5,763 nucleotides of DNA from Rhodospirillales bacterium (GTDB lineage: Bacteria; Pseudomonadota; Alphaproteobacteria; UBA828), in contig JAPOPO010000134.1 in the NCBI GenBank assembly GCA_026712885.1, forward strand, positions 1 to 5,763, read 5' to 3'. Shown here piece after piece: positions 1 through 5,237 of the stretch. The translations under genes were made by a program, and so were the position numbers. Positions within the stretch are counted from its first letter, which is position 1, and each line of letters opens with the position of its first letter. A model generated the notes under the pieces. The model had not been told where the DNA came from and did no database searches. It saw only the letters and a program-made list of their open reading frames with translations.

Positions 1-290
1 CACGGCGGCTCACGGGCGCGGAGGCGCATGCCTGGGGCATCGCGCTCGACTGCGTGCCCGAGGATCGGCTTGCGGCCGCGACCGATGCGCTGGTGGACGA
101 GCTCAAGACGTTCTCGCCGCTGGCCCAGCGCACCGCGAAGAAGCTCCTCAACGAAGCCGAGGACGCGCCGCTCAGCGTGGCCATCGCCCTGGAGGGCGAG
201 GCCTATGGTAGGCTGCGCTCATCGGCCGACTTCGCGGAAGGCGTCGCTTCCTTCACTGAAAAGCGCAAGCCGGTCTTCAAGGGAGAGTAG
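1..290 (+). CDS. Enoyl-CoA hydratase/isomerase (crotonase family), C-terminal fragment
   Basis: This is the 3' end of a gene that begins before the window. The reading frame is open from base 3 and ends at TAG 288-290, giving 95 residues. The family hydrates or isomerises enoyl-CoA thioesters in the cytoplasm. The fragment starts with the family pattern LTGAEAHAWGIALDCVPEDR, which resembles the usual 'tG..a.A.gwGlv..Vvp...L'. It continues with SPLAQRTAKKLLN and closes with the C-terminal helix EGVASFTEKRKPVFKGE, the typical 'Egv.aF.ekR.P.f.G' ending. The two catalytic glutamates and the oxyanion-hole residues would lie upstream and cannot be checked, so the exact reaction is unknown. The stop is only 7 bases before the proposed larC ATG, so the two are probably co-transcribed. 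A GTG at 54 lies in frame but would leave out the start of the conserved domain, so it is not the real start. Confidence 0.9.
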   Translation, partial: RRLTGAEAHAWGIALDCVPEDRLAAATDALVDELKTFSPLAQRTAKKLLNEAEDAPLSVAIALEGEAYGRLRSSADFAEGVASFTEKRKPVFKGE

Positions 291-297
291 CGGTCGC

Positions 298-1566
298 ATG
301 GACGACGCACCGCCCCCCGCAGCGACGGGCGCCGACGCGGACGTGTCGGAAGGCTTGGCCTCGCCCGCGCGCCTTCGGCGCTTTCACCTGGATCCGGTGG
401 GGGGAATTGCGGGCGACATGTTTGCCGCGGCGCTGCTCGATGCCCGGCCCGCGCTTGCTGACGGCCTGCGCGCTGCACTTGCCGGGCTGGACTTGCCGGC
501 CTCTGTCGAGATCGCCATCGACCCGCACCGGAACACCGCGCTTGCTGGCACGCGCTTCAAAGTGACGGCGCCCGAAGACGACGGGCACGGCCACGTGCGA
601 CTGGCGGAGGTGCGCGCGCGGCTCGAGGCCGCCCGCATCGAGCCCGCCGTGCGGTTGCGGACGCTCGCGATCTTCGTGTTGCTCGCCGAGGCTGAAGGCG
701 CGGTGCACGGCATGGACCCGGCGGAGGTCACCTTCCACGAGGTGGGCGCCTGGGATGCGACGGTCGACATCGTCGCGGCGGCATTTCTGATCGAGGCGCT
801 GGGCCCCGCCCGCTGGACCGTCGGCCCCGTCCCGCTCGGCTCGGGCCGGGTGCGCTGTGCCCACGGCCTGCTGCCGGTGCCGGCGCCTGCCGTGGTGCAT
901 CTCCTGCGGGGGCTGGCGACGCACGACGACGGCATCGAGGGCGAGCGGGTGACGCCCACTGGCGCGGCCATTCTCAAGCATCTTGCGCCGGAATCGGTGC
1001 CGGCACGGGAGCCGGAGACGCTGGCGGGCGTCGGCACCGGCTTCGGCAGCCGTACCCTGCCCGGCCTCAGCAACGTGCTGCGCGTCCTGGAATTCGCGCC
1101 CGTCGCGCCGGCTGCGAGGCAGGAACAGGTCGCGGTGCTGCGCTGCGAGATCGACGACCAGACGCCGGAGGACCTCGCATTGGGTCTCGATCGCCTGCGG
1201 GCGCGCCCCGGCATCCTCGACGTCCTGCAGTGGCCGGCCTACGGCAAGAAGGGCCGTTTGGTGGCTGCGGTTCAGGTGCTCGCCGAGGCGGATGCACTCG
1301 ACGCGGTGCTTGCGGCGGTCTTCGACGAGACCACCACGCTCGGCGTGCGCTGGTCCAAGGTCTGTCGCAGCGCGCTCGCGCGGGATACGGCCGCTCACGC
1401 CGACGCACACGGCACGGTGCGGGTGAAGCGCGCGCGCCGGCCGGCGGGCGCCGTGACCGCCAAGGCGGAACTCGACGATCTCGCAGGCAGCGCGGGCCAT
1501 GCGGCGCGCGAAGAGCGCAGGCGCGAAGCCGAGGCGGCGGCGCGCGGACGGGGCGGTGATGACTGA
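298..1566 (+). CDS. larC: LarC, nickel insertase for the nickel-pincer nucleotide cofactor
   Basis: LarC is the CTP-dependent cyclometallase that inserts nickel into pyridinium-3,5-bisthiocarboxylic acid mononucleotide, the last step of NPN cofactor synthesis. From ATG 298 the protein has 422 residues. Family landmarks in order are HLDPVGGIAGDM (30-41), the His motif HGHVRL (97-102), EGAVHG (133-138), FHEVGAWDATVDIV (146-159), RVTPTGAAIL (217-226), GVGTGFGSR (244-252) with SNVLRVLE (258-265), CEIDDQTPEDL (283-293), GKKGR (316-320) and ETTTLGVR (344-351). Both halves are in one frame, unlike the L. plantarum gene, which needs a ribosomal frameshift. The N-terminus carries about 26 extra Ala/Asp/Pro-rich residues before the usual start, so in-frame GTG 343 is an alternative. 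A purine-rich GGGAGAG at 281-287 could serve as the ribosome site for ATG 298. The tail after about residue 395 is Arg/Ala-rich and not clearly conserved. The end overlaps larE by 8 bp. Confidence 0.93.
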   Translation: MDDAPPPAATGADADVSEGLASPARLRRFHLDPVGGIAGDMFAAALLDARPALADGLRAALAGLDLPASVEIAIDPHRNTALAGTRFKVTAPEDDGHGHVRLAEVRARLEAARIEPAVRLRTLAIFVLLAEAEGAVHGMDPAEVTFHEVGAWDATVDIVAAAFLIEALGPARWTVGPVPLGSGRVRCAHGLLPVPAPAVVHLLRGLATHDDGIEGERVTPTGAAILKHLAPESVPAREPETLAGVGTGFGSRTLPGLSNVLRVLEFAPVAPAARQEQVAVLRCEIDDQTPEDLALGLDRLRARPGILDVLQWPAYGKKGRLVAAVQVLAEADALDAVLAAVFDETTTLGVRWSKVCRSALARDTAAHADAHGTVRVKRARRPAGAVTAKAELDDLAGSAGHAAREERRREAEAAARGRGGDD

Positions 1567-2389
1567 GCCGGCTTCCCTCGGCGCAGGCGCGCTGGGCGCG
1601 GTGCTCGACGGCATCGGCCAGGCCGCGGTCGCGGTCAGCGGCGGGGTGGACAGCATGACGCTCGCACTGCTCGCCGGACGCCGCCTGGGCCGAGAGAGCG
1701 CGATGTTCCACGCCGTCTCGCCAGCGGTGCCGCCGGAAGCGACCGAGCGGGTGCGCGCCTTCGCCGCGCGGGAAGGGTGGCGGCTCACGGTCCTCGATGC
1801 CGGCGAGTTCGACGATCCCGCCTACCGCGCGAACCCGGCGAACCGCTGCTATTACTGCAAGACCAACCTCTACGGCGCGCTCGCCGCTAGCACCGACGCC
1901 ACGCTGCTCTCCGGCACGAACCTGGACGATCTGAGCGACTGGCGGCCGGGGCTCAAGGCCGCCGGGGAGCACGGCGTGCGCCACCCCTTCGTCGAGACCG
2001 GTATCGGCAAGGCGGGGATCCGCGCCATCGCGGCAGACCTGGGCTTCGATGACCTGTCGCAGTTGCCGGCGGCTCCCTGCCTCTCCAGCCGTGTCGAGAC
2101 CGGGCTTCGCGTGGAGGCCGACGACCTCGCCTCGATCCACGCCGCCGAGCGCTACCTGGCAAGGCAGTTGCGGCCGTTGCGGCCCGAGACGGTGCGCTGC
2201 CGCCGGCGCCGGGCCGGCATCGTGATCGAGCTCGACGCACCGACCCTCGCGGCGCTGAGCGAGAGCCGCCGTACCGCGCTCGGCGACACCGTCGCCGGCA
2301 TGTTCGACACGGGCGAAGACGCCCGGCCGGTGAGCTTCGCCCCCTACCGGGTGGGCAGCGCCTTTCTGAGGCCCGCGCACCCGGCGTGA
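1559..2389 (+). CDS. larE: LarE, ATP-dependent sulfur transferase for the nickel-pincer cofactor
   Basis: LarE is an N-type ATP pyrophosphatase. It adenylylates the carboxylates of the LarB product and replaces them with thiocarboxylates. From ATG 1559 it has 276 residues, normal for the family; GTG 1556 directly before it is equally possible. The PP-loop is SGGVDS (27-32). Family motifs follow: NPANRCYYCKTNLY (92-105), SGTNLDDLSDWRPG (118-131) and AAPCLSSR (171-178). C174 sits at the position of the sacrificial cysteine of L. plantarum LarE (C176). C97 and C100 form an additional CxxC. This three-cysteine set matches the group in which Thermotoga maritima LarE carries a [4Fe-4S] cluster and is not consumed. 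By inference this protein is the cluster type. A further cysteine, C214, lies in an Arg-rich strand near the C-terminus. The gene overlaps larC by 8 bp and larB by 4 bp, suggesting translational coupling. Confidence 0.93.
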   Translation: MTEPASLGAGALGAVLDGIGQAAVAVSGGVDSMTLALLAGRRLGRESAMFHAVSPAVPPEATERVRAFAAREGWRLTVLDAGEFDDPAYRANPANRCYYCKTNLYGALAASTDATLLSGTNLDDLSDWRPGLKAAGEHGVRHPFVETGIGKAGIRAIAADLGFDDLSQLPAAPCLSSRVETGLRVEADDLASIHAAERYLARQLRPLRPETVRCRRRRAGIVIELDAPTLAALSESRRTALGDTVAGMFDTGEDARPVSFAPYRVGSAFLRPAHPA

Positions 2390-3057
2390 GCACGCCCACC
2401 GCCATCACCCTCGATCTCGAACGCCGCGCGCGCATCGGCATCGAGGAGGCCGTGCTCTGCGCGGGCAAGACGCCGGCGCAGCTGGCGGACATCCTCGCGC
2501 GTGCGGAGGAGGCGGAGCGGAGCCTGTTGCTAACCCGCCTCGACGCAGCCCAGCGCGACGCCCTGCCTGCGGCGCTGGCCGAGCGCATCGATTACGAGGC
2601 GCTGTCGCGCACCGGCATCTTCGGCACGGTCGCGGCACCTGCCGGCGAGGCGCGGGTCGCGATCGTCTCCGCCGGGACCTCGGACCAGCCGGTCTGCCGG
2701 GAGGCCGCCCGCACCCTCGCCTATCACGGTCACGCTTCCGCAGAGATCGGCGACGTGGGGGTCGCGGGCCTGTGGCGGCTGATGAACCGGATCGACGAAA
2801 TCAGAGCCTATCCCGTCGTCATCGTGGTCGCCGGCATGGACGCGGCGCTGCCCTCGGTGGTGGGCGGGCTGGTGCCGGGTATGGTGATCGCGGTGCCGAC
2901 GTCCACCGGCTACGGCGTCGCGAGCGGCGGGTCGGCGGCGATGATGGCCATGCTCGCCTCCTGCGCGCCGGGCGTCGCGGTGGTCAACATCGACAACGGC
3001 TACGGCGCCGCCTGCGCCGCACTGCGCGCGCTTCCGCTACTCGCCCGGGAAGATTAG
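2386..3057 (+). CDS. larB: LarB, pyridinium-3,5-biscarboxylic acid mononucleotide synthase
   Basis: LarB carboxylates C5 of the pyridinium ring of nicotinic acid adenine dinucleotide and hydrolyses the phosphoanhydride, starting NPN cofactor synthesis. The GTG at 2386 overlaps the larE stop (GTGA, 4 bp) and gives 223 residues. The N-terminal part has the family pattern DLERRARIGIEEAVLCAGKT (10-29). The C-terminal half is the PurE-like (AIR carboxylase) fold: VAIVSAGTSDQPVCREA (91-107), VVAGMDAALPSVVGGL (147-162), VIAVPTSTGYG (167-177) and VVNIDNGYGAACAA (199-212). C210 in the last motif is a good candidate for the cysteine that forms a covalent adduct with the pyridine ring in L. plantarum LarB (C221); that alignment was done by eye. 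PurE itself is unlikely, because the N-terminal domain and the NGYGAAC motif are LarB-specific. It is the last gene of the operon and is followed by a GC-rich hairpin. Confidence 0.93.
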   Translation: MSTPTAITLDLERRARIGIEEAVLCAGKTPAQLADILARAEEAERSLLLTRLDAAQRDALPAALAERIDYEALSRTGIFGTVAAPAGEARVAIVSAGTSDQPVCREAARTLAYHGHASAEIGDVGVAGLWRLMNRIDEIRAYPVVIVVAGMDAALPSVVGGLVPGMVIAVPTSTGYGVASGGSAAMMAMLASCAPGVAVVNIDNGYGAACAALRALPLLARED

Positions 3058-3058
3058 A

Positions 3059-3083
3059 GCGCGTCCGTCACTGACGGGCGCGC
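3059..3083 (+). terminator. GC-rich hairpin directly after larB
   Basis: Two bases after the larB stop, 3059-3069 pairs with 3073-3083: 11 base pairs including one G-U, with a 3-base ACT loop. Its position fits the end of the lar transcript. No T-run follows, so it is not a classical intrinsic terminator. It may work poorly alone, act with Rho, or protect the mRNA 3' end. Confidence 0.4.
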
Positions 3084-3116
3084 GACAGGCCGCGACCGCG
3101 GCCCGCCCGCGCAGGC

Positions 3117-3133
3117 GCCGGCCTAAGGCCGGC
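3117..3133. terminator. GC-only hairpin between convergent genes
   Basis: GCCGGCC, loop TAA, GGCCGGC forms a perfect 7-bp all-GC stem. It lies in the 95-bp gap between the converging larB and CoA-transferase genes, 19 bp past the end of the latter. The structure reads the same from both strands, so it could serve as a bidirectional end signal. No T-tract flanks it on either side. Confidence 0.35.
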
Positions 3134-3152
3134 TGCCGTGAGCGATAAAGAG

Positions 3153-3944
3153 TCAGCCCGCGAGGGCGCGGGCGGCGGCGGTGCGCTCGTGCAGCCCGCG
3201 CAGCGCGCGCAGCTCGTCCTGCGTGGGTGCCGGGGTCACGGTGAGATCGTCGGCGACCTTGAGCGGCCAGCCGGTGGCGGCCAGCACATCGTTGAGCGCG
3301 ACGCCGGGATGGGTATGGGTGAGGACCAGCTCGCGGCTCTCCGCATGTGGTTGGAGCACGCCGAGATCGGTGATGACCGTGCTGGGCCCGCGGCCGGGGA
3401 GGCCGGAGCGCTCGCGCCAGTCGCCACCGGTCAGGTGGCCGGCCGAGGTCACGAACTCCACCTTCTCCACGAAGCCGCGCTTCGACTGGCGCATGATGAC
3501 GAAGACCTCGCCGGCGAGCCCCGCGATCTCCGGCGCGCCGCCGGCGCCGGGAAGCCGCGTCTTGGGCTGCGCATAATCGCCGATCACGGTGGTGTTGATG
3601 TTGCCGAAGCGGTCGATCTGCGCTGCGCCGAGGAAGCCCACCGTGATGCGCCCGCCCTGCAGCCAGTAGCGGAAAATCTCGGCAGTGGAGACCACGAAGT
3701 CGGCGGTCTCGGCGAGCTCGCTGTCACCGATGGAGAGCGGGAGGACGGCGGGCTTCGCTCCGACAGTGCCGGACTCGTAGATAAGCACGGCGTCCGGCGC
3801 GTGGCTGGCGCGGGCGAGGTTGGCGGCGGCGCTCGGCAGGCCGATGCCAACGAAGCACACCGTGCCGTTGTCGATGAGCCGCGCCGCGGCGACGGTCATC
3901 ATCTCGTCGGACGAGAAGGGTTGGTCGGTCATGGGCGCAGTCAT
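3153..3944 (-). CDS. Family I CoA-transferase, beta subunit (glutaconate CoA-transferase-like)
   Basis: This 263-residue protein matches the beta subunit of heterodimeric family I CoA-transferases, which move CoA between carboxylic acids through a glutamyl-CoA thioester. Motifs in order are GIGLP (33-37), IYESGTVGAKP (55-65) with E57 as the likely catalytic glutamate, LQGGRITVGFLGAAQIDR (95-112), GNINTTVIGDY (114-124), RLPGAGGAPEIA (130-141), SKRGFVEKVEFVTSAGH (154-170), GLPGRGPSTVITDLGV (181-196) and HPGV (212-215) with TGWPL (224-228). The pattern is closer to glutaconate CoA-transferase subunit B than to acetate or succinyl-CoA types. The related IpdB ring-opening hydrolase subunit is an alternative, but the retained ESG argues for transferase chemistry. 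ATG 3944 is the first start after an in-frame TAA at 3963-3965; ATG 3932 is also possible. Neither has a clear ribosome site. The alpha subunit, normally adjacent, is absent on both sides. Confidence 0.9.
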   Translation of the reverse strand: MTAPMTDQPFSSDEMMTVAAARLIDNGTVCFVGIGLPSAAANLARASHAPDAVLIYESGTVGAKPAVLPLSIGDSELAETADFVVSTAEIFRYWLQGGRITVGFLGAAQIDRFGNINTTVIGDYAQPKTRLPGAGGAPEIAGLAGEVFVIMRQSKRGFVEKVEFVTSAGHLTGGDWRERSGLPGRGPSTVITDLGVLQPHAESRELVLTHTHPGVALNDVLAATGWPLKVADDLTVTPAPTQDELRALRGLHERTAAARALAG

Positions 3945-4078
3945 AGCCGCGCAGAGCCCGACTTAGAAGGGGCGAATTCGGCCGCGCCCGGCGCCGCCCT
4001 TGCCCGGGCTCGGCCGTTGCGATAGGGAGACGAGCGAGCGGCGGATGCGGCGCGCCGCGCACGGCGGGACGAGGGGCG
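3945..4078. promoter_or_regulatory. Divergent intergenic region between CoA-transferase and ABC ATPase genes
   Basis: This 134-bp gap separates two genes transcribed away from each other, so promoters for both should lie here. The sequence is mostly G and C. The only patch with somewhat more A and T is 3961-3979, which includes the palindrome CGAATTCG (3973-3980). A second palindrome, GCCCGGGC, is at 4002-4009. I could not identify convincing -35/-10 boxes. GAGGGG at 4071-4076 is the probable ribosome site for the GTG at 4079. The assignment rests on gene orientation only. Confidence 0.35.
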
Positions 4079-5059
4079 GTGGCGCTGCTCACGGTCGAGA
4101 ATCTGACCAAGATCTTCACGGTCGGCAAGGACGAGGACCTGATCGCGGTCAACAACGTCTCGTTCACGCTTGAGCGCGGCGAGACGCTGGGCCTGGTCGG
4201 CGAGAGCGGCTCGGGAAAGACCACCGTCGGCCGCTGCGTGCTGCGCCTGATCGAGCCTACCGAGGGGCGGATCGCGCTCGGCGACCAGCAGATCAGCGAA
4301 CTCGACCCGGCAGGGCTCAGGGCGCTCCGGGCTCGGATGCAGCTGGTCTTCCAGGACCCCTTCGGCTCGCTCAACCCCAGGCTCACGGTCTACCAGACGG
4401 TGGACGAGCCGCTCGCGCTGCACGGCGTGGGGCGCGCCGAGCGCAGACCCCGCGTCGGCGCGATGCTGGAGCGTGTGGGCCTCTCCGCCGACGTCTTCAA
4501 CTACTATCCGGCGGACCTCACCGCGAGCGAGCAGCAGCGGGTCGGCATTGCGCGCGCGCTGGTCACCGAGCCCGAATTCGTGGTGTTGGACGAGCCGACC
4601 TCGATGCTCGACCCCTCGGCAAGGGCGGAGATCCTGGACCTTCTCAAGGCGATCCAGAACGAGACCGAGACCGCCTACATCTTCATTTCCCACGACCTGA
4701 CCTCGGTTGCCAAGATCAGCCACCGCATCGCGATCATGTATCTCGGCCATATCGTCGAGCACGCACCCACCGACATCATCATGGAGAGCCAGCGCCACCC
4801 CTATAGCCGCGCCCTGCTGTCGGCCGTGCTGTTCCCCGATCCGCACCGCCGGCCCGATCCCTACGTGATCGAGGGCGAGATCCCGACGGCGATCAACCCG
4901 AAGCCGGAATGCCCGCTTTACGGCCGCTGCCCGATCCGCGAAGACGCCTGCCAGGACGCGGTGCCGCCGCTGGTTGAGGTGGAGGCGGTGCATTATTCGG
5001 CCTGCCGGCGCTGGGACGACGTCGCGGCCTCGATGGCGGACGCGCGCGGTGCTGCGTAG
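4079..5059 (+). CDS. Peptide-type (Opp/Dpp family) ABC transporter ATP-binding protein with degenerate signature motif
   Basis: This 326-residue protein would energise uptake through an inner-membrane Opp/Dpp/Nik-type importer, normally beside a second ATPase. Visible motifs are Walker A GESGSGKT (41-48), Q-loop VFQDP with Q92, the family sequence FGSLNPRLTV (95-104), Walker B FVVLDE (167-172), D-loop SMLD (175-178) and H-loop H205 in ISHDL. The signature, normally LSGGQ, reads LTASE (147-151) followed by the normal QQRVGIARAL, so both glycines are missing. The C-terminal oligopeptide-transporter domain holds C278, C284, C291 and C309 (C-x5-C-x6-C-x17-C), the four-cysteine motif that binds an iron-sulfur cluster in some DppD proteins. 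The start is GTG 4079; the frame is open upstream to a stop at 3944 but offers no ATG or GTG there. The length and tail resemble DppF/OppF, but the substrate cannot be told from the sequence. Confidence 0.9.
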   Translation: MALLTVENLTKIFTVGKDEDLIAVNNVSFTLERGETLGLVGESGSGKTTVGRCVLRLIEPTEGRIALGDQQISELDPAGLRALRARMQLVFQDPFGSLNPRLTVYQTVDEPLALHGVGRAERRPRVGAMLERVGLSADVFNYYPADLTASEQQRVGIARALVTEPEFVVLDEPTSMLDPSARAEILDLLKAIQNETETAYIFISHDLTSVAKISHRIAIMYLGHIVEHAPTDIIMESQRHPYSRALLSAVLFPDPHRRPDPYVIEGEIPTAINPKPECPLYGRCPIREDACQDAVPPLVEVEAVHYSACRRWDDVAASMADARGAA

Positions 5060-5103
5060 CAAAGCCTGGAGCGGCGAGGCGGTCTGCTTCGCACCCGTCG
5101 ATG

Positions 5104-5113
5104 ACAAATTTGT
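5104..5113. promoter_or_regulatory. Perfect 10-bp palindrome ACAAATTTGT
   Basis: ACAAATTTGT is a perfect palindrome. It extends to TGACAAATTTGTTA (5102-5115) with one mismatched pair. It sits at the upstream edge of the AT-rich island and may be a binding site for a dimeric regulator. Confidence 0.3.
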
Positions 5114-5121
5114 TACCGCTC

Positions 5122-5147
5122 AATTTGAACGAGCGCTTGTTTCAATT
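5122..5147. promoter_or_regulatory. 26-bp imperfect dyad, candidate operator
   Basis: The half-sites AATTTGAACGAGC and GCTTGTTTCAATT are complementary at 10 of 13 positions around the centre AGCGCT. The uninterrupted dyad of this length resembles operators of TetR-type repressors, but that is inference: no regulator gene lies in the window. Its place in the presumed promoter suggests control of the binding-protein gene. Confidence 0.4.
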
Positions 5148-5176
5148 TTCTTCTAATATCCGGCCGCGTGCCGCGA

Positions 5177-5219
5177 CGCGCGCACCTGCGCGCGCGGGGC
5201 GACCCTGCGGTGCAGAGGG
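5177..5219 (+). other. Two successive GC-rich hairpins in the mRNA leader
   Basis: 5177-5183 pairs with 5188-5194 (7 GC pairs, loop ACCT). Just downstream, 5203-5208 pairs with 5212-5219 (6 pairs, one bulged A at 5216, loop GGT). Both lie between the AT-rich promoter island and the ribosome site at 5225, so they would be in the 5' leader of the binding-protein mRNA. No T-run follows, so they are not intrinsic terminators. They may stabilise the message or simply reflect high GC. Confidence 0.25.
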
Positions 5220-5237
5220 AGACTGAGGAGAGACGAC

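Larger units (their letters stand above)
5102..5160. promoter_or_regulatory. AT-rich promoter/operator island upstream of the solute-binding protein gene
   Basis: By hand count this 59-base stretch is about 34% GC, in sharp contrast to the GC-rich surroundings. It starts 42 bases after the ATPase stop and ends 77 bases before the binding-protein ATG, a typical promoter position. ATGACA (5101-5106) resembles a -35 box and TAATAT (5154-5159) a -10 box, but no pair has proper 16-18 bp spacing, so the exact promoter is unresolved. The two dyads are listed separately. Confidence 0.5.

Noticed and set aside
28..297. Upstream extension of the larC frame to ATG 28
   Set aside because: It would overlap the conserved crotonase C-terminus, and its translation is Arg/Ser/Pro-rich noise. 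LarC homology begins after residue 26 of the ATG 298 product.
1499..1558. Upstream start for larE at 1499
   Set aside because: The extra 20 residues are Arg/Ala-rich and lie inside the larC frame. GTG 1556 or ATG 1559 gives a normal LarE N-terminus.
277..1788. A 503-codon open frame on the minus strand opposite larC and larE
   Set aside because: It is antisense to strongly conserved LarC/LarE motifs. Its translation is Arg/Pro/Ala-rich with no recognisable domain, as expected from high GC content.
1067..2380. A 437-codon minus-strand open frame opposite larC/larE
   Set aside because: It is a low-complexity Arg/Ala/Gly translation overlapping two well-supported genes, a GC-driven shadow frame.
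3138..4025. A 295-codon plus-strand open frame opposite the CoA-transferase gene
   Set aside because: The minus-strand protein matches a known family along its full length. The opposite frame has no recognisable motif.
3945..4078. A small gene or RNA in the divergent gap
   Set aside because: No start with a ribosome site, no coding pattern and no recognisable RNA fold beyond short GC palindromes.
4517..4543. A frameshift or sequencing error explaining the odd ABC signature
   Set aside because: The frame is continuous, the spacing to flanking conserved residues equals the canonical motif, and the following QQRVGIARAL is normal.
3941..5107. A 388-codon minus-strand open frame opposite the ABC ATPase
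   Set aside because: The plus strand encodes all ABC motifs in order, while the minus frame looks like its antisense mirror (Arg/His/Asp-rich, no domain).
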